Source: Paenibacillus sp. P25 (GTDB lineage: Bacteria; Bacillota; Bacilli; Paenibacillales; NBRC-103111). Taken from it: 64,000 nucleotides of DNA. This document shows positions 26,822-35,527 of this stretch, one piece after another. Position 1 is the first letter of the stretch. Every line of letters begins with the position of its first letter. A program made the translations under genes and the position numbers. Under the pieces are notes generated by a model. That model was given only the letters and a program-made list of their open reading frames with translations, did not search any database and was not told the origin of the DNA. The stretch covers positions 7,801,501 to 7,865,500 of the forward strand of contig CP085629.1 in assembly GCA_024704175.1 (NCBI GenBank), given 5' to 3'.

Positions 26822-28110
26822 CTGAGAACTCGAATCGTGTTGATCGCGTTATCCTTCATGATGACTGCGGCAGGTCGCAGGCAGGCGGAAAGCGAACAAA
26901 GGGAGCCCGCTTCGGCCAAGGCCGTCGATACGACGCCCGTTACCCTGAGGTTCACCGTTCATTTGCCTATTAACGAAGAGTTTAAACGCTTGTATATCGA
27001 GCCGGTTACGAGGAAATACCCCCATATTACATTGGATCTGGTAAGCGCGAGCACATTCAAGACCTACGATCAGCTCATTGCCGCGGGGAAGTGCCGGATC
27101 TCTACATCTCGTTCAACGGCAACATGCCGGGGTTAAAAGAGCGCGGGCTTACGATGGATCTGAAGCCGCTGTTTCAGCAAAGCAAAGTGGATCTGAGCCG
27201 CTTCAGGCCAAACTATCTGGACGACATTCAATACGCTGTAACCGAAAAAGGCGAATTGTACGGCCTGCCCATTGAGACTGGATTTCATGCACTTTATTAC
27301 AATAAAGAGATATTCGATAAGTTCGGCGTCGCTTATCCGAAGGACGGGATGACCATGGAGGATGCTGTAGGGCTCGCCAAGAGGCTAACACGGCTGGATA
27401 ACGGCGTTCAGTATCGCGGCTGGGACATTGGAAGCATCGTGAGATTGGCTCAGCCCCTCGGTCTGGAATATATTGACCGGAAGACGGAAAAGGCCATGAT
27501 GTCCGGTGAGGGCTGGAAACGCGTGTTCGAATTGGGGAGAGAGATTTATTCCATCCCCGGCAATGAGCCTTCGAAGGATCCGGGTAAGAACAGACTGGAT
27601 GGGTTCGTCAAGGATCGTTCCATCGCGATGCTGAGTGAAACCAACTTATTCTCGCGGCTGAAAGAGGCGGAGAAGGACGGGCTTCAGTGGGATGTCGTAC
27701 AATCCCCGTTCTACAAGGACAGACCGAACGTCTACGGCAATTCTACCGTATATATGGTGGGGGCGGTTCCATCTACCAAGCACATGGACCAAGTGCTTCA
27801 AGTGATCGAGGTCCTAACCTCCGATGAAGTGCAGATGAACGTTTCCAAGGCCGGGCGGATATCGCCGCTAAATAACGATGCCGTGCAGAAGGCCTTTGGT
27901 CAGGACGATCCTTCGCTGAAAACGAAGAACGTCAGCGGTATTGTGAAAAGCCAACCTGTGAAATACCCTATTTACCTGTACAGGGAAATTGCAGAACCCC
28001 TTACGATCAAAAAGTTCGATGAACTCTTAAGCGGTTCCGGGGATGTGAACGCGGCGCTAAGAGAGCTGGATGAGGAAATGAATAAGGCGATTCAGATTGA
28101 AAAGAAATAA
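26822..28110 (+). CDS. extracellular solute-binding protein (family 1), single frameshift
   Basis: About 430 residues, type 1 periplasmic-binding protein fold: TLRFTVHLPINEEFKRLYIEPVTRKYPHI, VPDLYISFNGNMPGLKERGL, YGLPIETGFHALYYNKEIFDKFGV and the hinge part VSETNLFSRLKEAEKDG. The frame breaks at GGGG 27085-27088 (needs one more G). The N-terminus has a hydrophobic stretch (IVLIALSFMMTAAG) but Arg stands where a lipobox Cys is expected. The start is unclear: CTG 26822 fits the ribosome site (AAAGGGTGG), GTG 26837 is further in. No permease gene follows, so it must use a transporter encoded elsewhere. Confidence 0.82.
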
Positions 28111-28141
28111 TGGCCGGATGACAAGAACATGATCTCCTAAT

Positions 28142-28167
28142 TGCCGTGCAAATCGCGGCATTTTTTT
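28142..28167 (+). terminator. intrinsic terminator
   Basis: TGCCG-(TGCAAATCG)-CGGCA followed by seven T residues. It ends the solute-binding-protein transcript. Confidence 0.85.
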
Positions 28168-28324
28168 ATGTTGATAATTGCGGTAATTTCTGGGAAAATT
28201 AACAAGTTGGCGGCGGGCTCGAATAAATGGAGCATCATTGGAATACAAATGATCTAGAAAAAGGGCTTTAGTTTCCAAAGCCGTTGCAACTTATTCTATC
28301 TGAGTGAGAAAGCTGGTGGGACTT

Positions 28325-28966
28325 TTGAGTTTGTCTGCATTACGAGAGAAAGCGCGTCAAACCCTGCAAGGCCGATGGATGAACTTCGTAGGATATACCT
28401 TGGTCATTCTGATCATCACTGCCATGATCCCGAATGCGCTTGAGAAGATCGATCCGAAGGATTCTTTTGGCATAGGCACTGTACTTTCACTGCTGTACAG
28501 CCTGCTGGTAGTGAACGCGGTTAATCTTGGGGTCAATGCCTTGTACTTGAGAGCGGCCCGGGGAGAAGAGATTTCTCTTGGCATGATCTTTAATTTTTTT
28601 ACCAATGGCAGGTATGCGAAGGCGATCCTATTTTATCTGTTAATGGGAATCTATCTGTTTCTTTGGAGTCTGCTGCTTGTTATTCCGGGAATTATTAAGA
28701 GCTTTTCCTATGCGATGGCTCCCTTTATATTAATCGAGGATCCGCGGCTGACGGTGAACGAAGCCATTACCAGGAGCCGGGAAATGATGAACGGTCACAA
28801 ATGGAAGCTGTTCTGCCTCTACCTCTCGTTTATCGGCTGGTCGCTCCTGTCCATCCTTACCCTGGGGATCGGCTTGTTATGGCTTATTCCTTATGCGGAG
28901 ACCAGTCTGGCTCATTTCTACCTTGAGTTGAAAAATAAGCAGCGGCCCTTCCATGCTGTTGAGTAG
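28325..28966 (+). CDS. DUF975 family integral membrane protein
   Basis: About 213 residues. The family opening LSLSALREKARQTLQGRWMNFVGYTLV is seen right after TTG 28325 (GGTGGG upstream); the in-frame GTG 28304 adds residues not seen in the family. Five or six TM helices include LLYSLLVVNAVNLGVNALYL and LFYLLMGIYLFLWSLLLVIPGIIKSFSYAMAPFIL, the latter carrying the DUF975 IPGIxxSxSYxxAxFIL signature. NEAITRSREMMNGHKWKLF precedes the last helices. Function unknown. Own terminator. Confidence 0.85.
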   Translation: MSLSALREKARQTLQGRWMNFVGYTLVILIITAMIPNALEKIDPKDSFGIGTVLSLLYSLLVVNAVNLGVNALYLRAARGEEISLGMIFNFFTNGRYAKAILFYLLMGIYLFLWSLLLVIPGIIKSFSYAMAPFILIEDPRLTVNEAITRSREMMNGHKWKLFCLYLSFIGWSLLSILTLGIGLLWLIPYAETSLAHFYLELKNKQRPFHAVE

Positions 28967-29020
28967 CGTGGATTCCGGTCGTATCGGCTAAATTCAGACT
29001 CCCATCACGGGGGCAGTTAG

Positions 29021-29051
29021 GCTTCGGCATGATCGTGCCGGGGCTTTTTTC
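29021..29051 (+). terminator. intrinsic terminator
   Basis: GCTTCGGCA-TGATCG-TGCCGGGGC followed by TTTTTTC, 55 bases after the DUF975 stop. Confidence 0.85.
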
Positions 29052-29112
29052 ATACGTAGTCAGGGGGTCAAATCGCATGAAATTTGCAAAGACTCCATTC
29101 ATCGCCTATAAT

Positions 29113-29130
29113 ACTGAATAAATGTTCAGT
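29113..29130. promoter_or_regulatory. TetR operator, site 1
   Basis: ACTGAA-TAAATG-TTCAGT is a dyad of 18 bases upstream of the tetR gene (29195). The same dyad with the same spacing recurs at 29815 in front of the MFS pump gene, which points to autoregulation plus pump control by one repressor. Confidence 0.7.
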
Positions 29131-29194
29131 GTTATAGGCTGATTTTGAAACATCATTTTAAAGAATCCGGCGGCCGGAAAGCGGTGAAGTATGC

Positions 29195-29795
29195 ATGAAT
29201 AAAAAGAAGCAGCAAACCGAGCAAACGAAGAAGAAGATCGCCGATGCAGCAAGAGCTTTATTTGCCCAAAAAGGCTATAAAGCGACATCCATTGAAGACA
29301 TTGTGAAAGCGACCGGGTGCAGTGCCGGTAACATTTATTATCATTTCAGGAACAAGGAAGGGCTTTTTCTACACTTACTTGAAGATTGGAACAGGGAATG
29401 GGATCAGACATGGCTGGCCAAGGAACAGCTGTACCCTACTACAATAGATAAATTATATGGGATGGCTGAATATTTGGCGCTCGATCAACTGAGTCATCCG
29501 CTGACGAAGGTCGCGGATGAGTTTTTCAACAACTCGGAGAAAGCTCCGGAGGTGGAAGAACGAATCAACGATATGGTCAAGGGGTATATTGACTTTAATC
29601 GGCGGGTTGCTCCAGAAGGGGATCGATAACAATGAATTTGCAATAACTAACGTTTCCAGCCTCGCCGTTATATTGGACAGTCTGCTGCTTGGATTAAGCC
29701 AACATAGCCGGAGAATGCAGAGGGAGGAAGCGCTGCAGGCGTATCGGACGGCGATGGACGTGTTTCTGCATGGGATTGCCAAGCCCGCCCGCTAG
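29195..29795 (+). CDS. TetR family transcriptional regulator, single frameshift
   Basis: About 199 residues when repaired. N-terminal HTH: KKKIADAARALFAQKGYKATSIEDIVKATGCSAGNIYYHFRNKEGLF. The ligand domain continues (EYLALDQLSHPLTKVADEFFNN) to a frame break near 29600, then LLQKGIDNNEFAITNVSSLAVILDSLLLGLSQHSRR to the end. It lies upstream of, and codirectional with, the MFS pump at 29860. Shared operator dyads (29113, 29815) support repression of both genes, relieved by a pump substrate. Confidence 0.86.
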
Positions 29796-29814
29796 CCCCT
29801 TTTTTTGCTGCTAT

Positions 29815-29832
29815 CCTGAATAAAGATTCAGT
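29815..29832. promoter_or_regulatory. TetR operator, site 2
   Basis: CCTGAA-TAAAGA-TTCAGT, 28 bases before the MFS start codon, matches the dyad at 29113 in 15 of 18 positions, with the same arm and spacer lengths. Confidence 0.68.
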
Positions 29833-29859
29833 AATATTTTTGGTGTGGAGGAATGAAGA

Positions 29860-31067
29860 ATGGCCATATTGACAAAACATAGGGGAGCCTTGCTGATTCT
29901 GATGTTGAATCTGCTTCTGATCTTCTCGGGGATCGGCCTGGTCATCCCCATTATGCCGAAATTCATGGAGAGTCTCGGCATTACCGGGGGAATCATCGGT
30001 CTGCTCGTTGCCGCTTTTTCGCTGACGCAGCTGCTTTGTTCGCCGCTCGCCGGGCGGTTAGCCGATTCCTTCGGCCGAAAAAGAATGATCGTCATCGGCA
30101 TGATGGTGTTTGCCTTCTCCGAGGCGCTGTTTGGGTTAGCCGGTTCATCCGGACTGCTCTTCGTTTCCAGGATGCTGGGCGGCATCAGTGCCGCAATGAT
30201 TATGCCCGCCATTATGGCTTACACAGCAGATATCACGACGCCGGAAGAACGCGCGGTGGGGATGGGGTATATTACAGCGACCATTACGACAGGCTTCATT
30301 ATTGGACCGGGCATTGGCGGCTATATTGCGGAATTCGGAATCCGCGTACCCTTTTACGCCGCGGCGGCGGCCGGTATTTTCGCTGCATGTATCACATGGT
30401 TCATCCTTCGGGAATCGCTCCCGTCCAAAGAAAATAGATCGGAAGCTCCGCCAAGCGCAGTTGTACGGAGAAGTCTGCTTTCGCAATTGAGGTTCGCCTA
30501 TAGAGAACCGTATTTTTTAAGCTTGATCATCGTTTTTGTGATGTCGTTCGGGCTTGCTAATTTTGAGACGGTCTTTGGACTGTTTGTCGATCAAAAATTT
30601 GGCTTTGAGCCGAAGGATATCGCCTTTATCATAACGTTCGGGTCCATAGCAGGCGCTGTGGTTCAGCTTACGGCTTTCAGCTGGATATTGAAGCGTTTTG
30701 GGGAGCGGCGGGTCGTATCGCTCTGTCTTTTTTTGCGGGTTTGTTTATTCTGCTGACGCTTTTCGTTCACCGATTCTGGATGATCTTTGCGGTTACCTTT
30801 ATTGTATTTCTGGCAATCGATATTTTACGGCCGGCCATCAGTACGCAATTATCCATGGTGGCTGAGGATCAGCAGGGCTATGTTGCCGGCTTGAATTCCG
30901 CCTTTACCAGTCTTGGCAATATTGTCGGACCTATTGCAGCCGGTTTTTTATTCGATTTGAATGTCAACTTTCCATATATGTTGGCGTGCCTGGTCTTGTT
31001 TATGTGTTTCGTCTTATCGGTTATCAGTAAAAAGCGCAGCTTGCAGGATGCCCATGCGTCGTCTTGA
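29860..31067 (+). CDS. MFS multidrug efflux transporter (NorA/Bmr type), single frameshift
   Basis: About 402 residues, 12 TM helices. Hallmarks of the DHA1 drug/proton antiporters are present: motif D1 SGIGLVIPIMPKF, motif A GRLADSFGRKRMIV between TM2 and TM3, and motif C GFIIGPGIGGYIAEFG in TM5. The frame breaks in the T7 run 30728-30734, between FGERRVVSLCLF and FAGLFILLTLFV. The conserved end LNSAFTSLGNIVGPIAAGFLFD follows. It exports hydrophobic cations or quinolones in the family; its own substrate is unknown. A paralogue lies at 37324-38530. Confidence 0.89.
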
Positions 31068-31096
31068 TGAGAGGATACAAGGATTACCTAAATGCA

Positions 31097-31126
31097 AAAC
31101 CCCGGTCGCCGAAGCGGAGCCGGGGG
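31097..31126 (-). terminator. intrinsic terminator of the reverse-strand MFS gene
   Basis: CCCCGG stem halves flank a GC-rich loop; the reverse strand continues TTTTGCATTT. It sits just past the stop of the gene at 31138. Confidence 0.8.
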
Positions 31127-31137
31127 AATTCAGGAAT

Positions 31138-32340
31138 TTATATCTTAGTGGAAGCTGTACGATCCGCCCAATAGCAAGCGATGCCGAGAAGCAATGCCAG
31201 TCCGACCAGTATGGCGCCGACCCAAGGGAGTGAAGTCAAGGGCAAATGCATGATGACCATGCCTCCGATGAAAGCGCCGGTCGCGTTGCCTAAATTGCCG
31301 GCCGAGTGGCTTGTGGTGGATGCCAATGCAGGTGCAGATTGAGCCAGATTCATAATTCGCACCTGCATCCCCGGGAATACCGCAAAGGAAGCCGCTCCCC
31401 AAAGAAAGATCGTTATGACTGCAGCGACCGGATGATGTACGGTTAAGGTAAATACCGTCAGGATTACACAAATCGTAAAATAAATGCCGAGTATGGAAGG
31501 CATCAGCTTCCAGTCCGCCAATTTCCCGCCGATCATATTGCCGGCCGTGACTCCGTGACCGAATAGAATCAGAATCCAGGTAACGCTATGTTCGGCAAAC
31601 CCGGTAATTTGTACAAGCAGCGGTGTAATGTAAGTGAACACTGCAAACAGACCCGCGTTGCCCAGCACCGCGATGAGCAGGAAGACAAGCGGCTTGCGGT
31701 TGACCAATGCCGCCAGCTGTTGACGAGCGCTTACCGGCGGATCCTGCCTAAGCTTCGGGATAAAGACCAGGATGCCGATCAGCGTTACGGCGCCCATGAT
31801 GGCGATGGAGCCGAAGGAGGCCCGCCATCCCCAATGCTGGCCGATGTAAGTGCCCATAGGAACGCCGATAATATTGGCGATGGTGAGGCCGGCCATCATC
31901 ATGGACACCGCGCCGGCACGTTTGTCAGGGGAGACGAGGCCTGAGGCGATGACAGCTCCGACACCGAAGAACGTCCCGTGCGTTAAGGCGGTGATCATCC
32001 GTGCGCCCATCAGGACGGCGTAGTTTGGGGCGATCACCGAAATGACGTTGCCGAGAATGAACAAGCCCATGAGCAAGCAAAGCAGCTTTTTTTGCGGAAT
32101 TTTGTACGTTAGCATCGTCAAAATTGGGGCGCCCACGGCGACCGCCAGCGCATACATCGTAATGAGCTGGCCTGCGGCCGAAATGCTGACTTCCAAATCC
32201 TTGGCGACGTTGGGCAGAATGCCCATGATGACAAACTCTGTCATACCGATCGCAAATGCGCCGACGGTTAGAGAAAGCAGAGCAAGGGAAGACGAGCCGC
32301 CGGTCGCCTTTTCCTTAACTCCCGTTTGCAGTAATTCCAT
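31138..32340 (-). CDS. MFS transporter (AraJ/PbuE/Cml-like DHA1 family)
   Basis: 400 residues, intact, 12 TM helices. The start LALLSLTVGAFAIGMTEFVIMGILPNVAKDL is the signature of the AraJ/YdhP/PbuE branch (GMTEFVxMGxLP). SISAAGQLITMYALAVAVGAPILT and LTHGTFFGVGAVIASGLV are also typical, as is GVPMGTYIGQHWGWRASF. Members export purines, arabinose or chloramphenicol-like drugs. AAAGGAA lies 11 bases before ATG. Monocistronic and convergent with the NorA-like gene. Confidence 0.89.
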   Translation of the reverse strand: MELLQTGVKEKATGGSSSLALLSLTVGAFAIGMTEFVIMGILPNVAKDLEVSISAAGQLITMYALAVAVGAPILTMLTYKIPQKKLLCLLMGLFILGNVISVIAPNYAVLMGARMITALTHGTFFGVGAVIASGLVSPDKRAGAVSMMMAGLTIANIIGVPMGTYIGQHWGWRASFGSIAIMGAVTLIGILVFIPKLRQDPPVSARQQLAALVNRKPLVFLLIAVLGNAGLFAVFTYITPLLVQITGFAEHSVTWILILFGHGVTAGNMIGGKLADWKLMPSILGIYFTICVILTVFTLTVHHPVAAVITIFLWGAASFAVFPGMQVRIMNLAQSAPALASTTSHSAGNLGNATGAFIGGMVIMHLPLTSLPWVGAILVGLALLLGIACYWADRTASTKI

Positions 32341-32471
32341 AAGATGTCTGTTCCTTTCAACGAGTTAATGAAGCCTTCAGGCGAGAACATCATTTCATTA
32401 TTCGGGTTTCCGGGGAAATAAGCAACCCGTTTCGCAAAAAATTCTAGAAACCTTAACATCATGCCGTACGG

Positions 32472-32510
32472 AAAAAGAAGACCGGCTCCTTATCGGGGCG
32501 GTCTTCTTTA
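32472..32510 (-). terminator. intrinsic terminator of the DUF3231 gene
   Basis: AAGAAGACCGgCTCC-TTATC-GGGGCGGTCTTCTT stem; the reverse strand ends in CTTTTTCC. It follows the stop at 32544. Confidence 0.78.
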
Positions 32511-32543
32511 AGAGTTTAAAACATATGTTATGTGCTTAGCTCA

Positions 32544-33082
32544 TCAAACCAGGTTGTAAATAAGGGGAGGCAGTTTAAGCCAACCTCTTTTATGCATTGT
32601 GGTTTTAACCTTAGTCCCAAACATCGTTTTTTCAGCCAGAAATTTAAAGAACATTAACCCAATATCACTTCTAAGGGATTGAATTGAAGCTTGGGCACAT
32701 AAAGTAGCGACATAAGCTATGTTGATCGCCAATGCATTAGCTAATTCTTTATCCGTAAATTTAGCCCCCGTTGGAATCGCATTTGGCTCAGATAGGGGTT
32801 TCGCTTGAGGTCCATCCGGCAATGGAATTCCCTCTTGTTTCAATAGATCCGTTAACTGTTTTTCATGCGAACGGGCGATGGTTCGTCCTTCTTCAAACAG
32901 TTCAATTAACTCTTTATCTGTTGAGGTGTTGAGAGCTACATTTTCATAATTAATAATATCTTGCAAAAGGAAAGATATGTCCAACAGGACATGACTTCCC
33001 CAACGTGCAATGTTGGTTTTTCTCCATCGGTTACTGATTGTATGTAAATTGATGTCGTTTCTAAAATATCAGTAATATTCAT
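32544..33082 (-). CDS. DUF3231 family protein (single-domain), single frameshift
   Basis: About 179 residues when repaired. ATG 33082 has GGAGGTG upstream and gives MNITDILETTSIYIQSVTDG and HVGEVMSCWTYL. A T/A homopolymer slip (A4 at 32965-32968) then breaks the frame before FLLQDIINYENVALN. The rest is the DUF3231 four-helix bundle (SHEKQLTDLLKQEGIPLPDGP, the PL-PDGP signature; ALAINIAYVATLCAQASIQSLRSDIG). Family function is unknown but it is widespread in spore formers. Compare the two-domain paralogue at 6119. Confidence 0.83.
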
Positions 33083-33330
33083 AATCCACCTCCATTTGAA
33101 GTTAATGTTTGGATAAATTTATAATTTTATTCATGCCCTTGACAATAGCTTCGATTTCATCGGGAAATAACCGGAAAATTAATAAGGCCAGAGTATGGAT
33201 TCCCGGCCACTTCCCGACTTCATCCTGATTTTATCTGAATATTTCCCGGGGGATGTCTCATGAAAATAGGAGTGCACGCGTTGTACTATACATACAGGAA
33301 AAAAATTCAATTGTGTTTGGAGGTTAAACA

Positions 33331-35256
33331 ATGCTTAGGAAGAGCAAAGAAGCATTGAAATATTGGAAAGGAAAACCAACATCGGTAATTACACTTCTAC
33401 TCGCAGGTCGCTTGACGTTTGGCAGTATCACCGGTGCTTTTGGCGAGACACCGCCTGCAGGTGTACAGATTAAGGAATTCAGCCTGCTTGATACGGCGTC
33501 GGATGTCGTCGGTTCAGCGGATTTCACGCCCGAGGGTACAAAGGACGGACACTTCAAGCTGCAAATGAAGCTTGCTCAGAAGACGGTTATTCATTCGATC
33601 GTATTGCGTTCAACGGATGCTTACGGAAAGGATAATTCTCAAGGGGTTTGGCGAACCAATCGTGTGACGACCGGATGGTTGCTTGGAATCGTACAGGATA
33701 AAACCGTTACAGCGGCAAGCGGGACTACTCATGAAAGTATCATCGTCAACCCTGGTTTTCGCAAGGATGTAAAAGAACCTGTCGGTGAATTCGAGGGCGA
33801 TCTTACCTTCGATTTATACGCCAGCGACAATGGAACGATTAAGGAAACGCAGTATTACGTGTTGGAAATCGAGACGCCGCAAGGTACCGTTATTTCCAAA
33901 CCGATTAGTTACAAAAAGCCGATGATTACGGAGGGGGCGTCGACGTCTACACCAAGCCCGACACCGAACCCGACGCCAAGCCAGACACCGAGCCCGACGC
34001 CGGCCCCGAGCCCTGCACCAGCTCCCGGGGATGGATCGAAAGATATTGCGATCCATGTATTTTTCAAAGGGACGGAGCTTCATTTTGACGATGCACAGCC
34101 TATTGTGAAAGACGGTAGAACGCTTGTCCCGTTCCGTCAATTGTTTGAAGCCTTGGGCTTTACAGTGAAATGGGTGGAAGAAGGAGCTATCCGGAAAGCG
34201 ATCGGAACCAAGAGCGGGCTTTCCATTGAACTGACGATCAATAACACGAATGCAATCGTAAACGGAAAAGCGGTTGCTCTAGACGTACCCGCACAAATCA
34301 TTGACGGCCGCACCATGGTGCCGCTTCGTTTCGTGTCGGAGAGCAGCGGCTACCACGTCGCCTTTACCAGCAACGGCAATGTGTGGTCAATTCAGATTGA
34401 GGACGCGGCTCCAGGCACGAATCCGGATCCAATACCGACACCAACACCGACACCAACACCGACACCGACGCCGGAACCAACACCAACACCAACACCAACA
34501 CCAACACCAACACCAACACCAACACCAACACCAACACCAACACCAACACCAACACCAACACCAACACCGACACCGACGCCCGCACCATCTGCAGGTGAGG
34601 TTGAGCCTTACGTTGTCAAAGGCTACTTGCGTAACGCAAATGGCGACCCGATACCCGGAGTTACGATCAATGCGGATAACCTGATGTTTTATGACAGCAA
34701 CATGCAAGGGATTACCGATGAGAACGGATTCTATCGGATTGAACTCGCTCAAGTTCCCGCAACCTGGCGCATGACTACGAGATTCTCTCTTGATTATAAC
34801 GGCAAGAAGCTCGATATCTGGTTAACGGCTGACGGCGATAAATCGTTCGCGGGGAGCACAGGGGCCATTCGCAATTTTACCTTAAAGGATGTCGTAGGGC
34901 ATATCGAAATCAATCCCGATATTTGGTCGTTTGACCCATTAGACATGAACGACTTTGAAATTACACTTACGCCAGTCGGACCATTGGTTGACGGGAGCGC
35001 CGGAAAAACGATAACGACACGCGCAGCTGCACTTGAGACCGGCGGTCATGGAGTGGATAAAATACCGCTCGGCCGATACAAAATATCCGTTGTATGGAAA
35101 CCGGAAGGGCACGCTCCTATGCCTTTGCTAGTAAAGGTTACAGGCACAAGTAAATTTGTTCAGTCTCTGGAATTTGATTTCGAAAATCCATTGGGGGCAC
35201 CTTCCATCTTTAAAAAACAGTTTGAGGTCAAGCCCGACAGTCCAACCGGAAAATAA
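33331..35256 (+). CDS. secreted surface protein with copper-amine-oxidase-like domain, Pro-Thr linker and CarboxypepD_reg-like domain
   Basis: 641 residues. A long signal peptide ends near AFGETPPAG. Residues about 45-210 form a beta-rich domain of unknown type. A short Ser/Thr/Pro linker follows, then a copper amine oxidase N-terminal-like 'stalk' domain at about 240-355 (IVKDGRTLVPFRQLFEALGF; IDGRTMVPLRFVSESSGY). A long PT linker (about 364-420), a carboxypeptidase-regulatory-like beta sandwich (VKGYLRNANGDPIPGVTINAD ... ITDENGFYRIEL) and a C-terminal domain complete it. The stalk domain is typical of Paenibacillaceae surface proteins. No sortase or S-layer anchor seen. Ribosome site GGAGG precedes ATG. 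Confidence 0.87.
   Translation: MLRKSKEALKYWKGKPTSVITLLLAGRLTFGSITGAFGETPPAGVQIKEFSLLDTASDVVGSADFTPEGTKDGHFKLQMKLAQKTVIHSIVLRSTDAYGKDNSQGVWRTNRVTTGWLLGIVQDKTVTAASGTTHESIIVNPGFRKDVKEPVGEFEGDLTFDLYASDNGTIKETQYYVLEIETPQGTVISKPISYKKPMITEGASTSTPSPTPNPTPSQTPSPTPAPSPAPAPGDGSKDIAIHVFFKGTELHFDDAQPIVKDGRTLVPFRQLFEALGFTVKWVEEGAIRKAIGTKSGLSIELTINNTNAIVNGKAVALDVPAQIIDGRTMVPLRFVSESSGYHVAFTSNGNVWSIQIEDAAPGTNPDPIPTPTPTPTPTPTPEPTPTPTPTPTPTPTPTPTPTPTPTPTPTPTPTPTPAPSAGEVEPYVVKGYLRNANGDPIPGVTINADNLMFYDSNMQGITDENGFYRIELAQVPATWRMTTRFSLDYNGKKLDIWLTADGDKSFAGSTGAIRNFTLKDVVGHIEINPDIWSFDPLDMNDFEITLTPVGPLVDGSAGKTITTRAAALETGGHGVDKIPLGRYKISVVWKPEGHAPMPLLVKVTGTSKFVQSLEFDFENPLGAPSIFKKQFEVKPDSPTGK
34477..34566 (+). repeat. 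perfect hexanucleotide tandem array (CCAACA, 15 copies)
   Basis: Fifteen uninterrupted CCAACA units encode Pro-Thr dipeptides inside the surface protein, flanked by degenerate CCGACA/CCGACG units (about 34429-34584). Pure arrays of this length are slippage-prone; because the unit is 6 bases, length change keeps the frame and alters only linker length. Confidence 0.95.
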
Positions 35257-35337
35257 GTATGAAATTTCACAGCCTCTCAATCAGGGGGCTGATTTTATTT
35301 ATACTTTGATGAGGTGGATTTGGAAGGATACCCTCTG

Positions 35338-35425
35338 ACCTAATTCAGGCTGTCGCATGTGGGGCAACCCGAGAAGCAGGGCTTCGAAAAGCCGACAAGA
35401 TGGCAGTCAGGTAGGCGTATCTCCA
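35338..35425 (+). promoter_or_regulatory. candidate structured leader of unknown class
   Basis: In the 270-base gap before the secreted protein, GTGGGGCAACCC is followed by the perfect hairpin GGCTT-CGAA-AAGCC, then GATGGCAGTCAGGTAGGC. The order loosely recalls class I cyclic-di-GMP riboswitches (GGCAAACC ... GCAAAGCC ... GGCAGCCAGGTTGCC), but the core GACGCAAAGC is not present. Candidate only. Confidence 0.28.
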
Positions 35426-35527
35426 TAATACCTTCATATTTCCATGATTTCCCGATAATAATGGTAAGGTATCCTTAGTTCAGGACGAGCTATACCGTCC
35501 GATTTCCTAGTCTAAGGAGGTTCATTA

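Noticed and set aside
34364..34752. Long open frames on other frames and strand across the Pro-Thr repeat
   Set aside because: They encode low-complexity (Val-Leu, His-Gln, Cys-Trp) repeats that arise from the CCAACA array read in other frames; no start site or domain.
35338..35425. Firm call of a c-di-GMP riboswitch
   Set aside because: The invariant core of the class I aptamer is missing; only loose similarity in order of elements.
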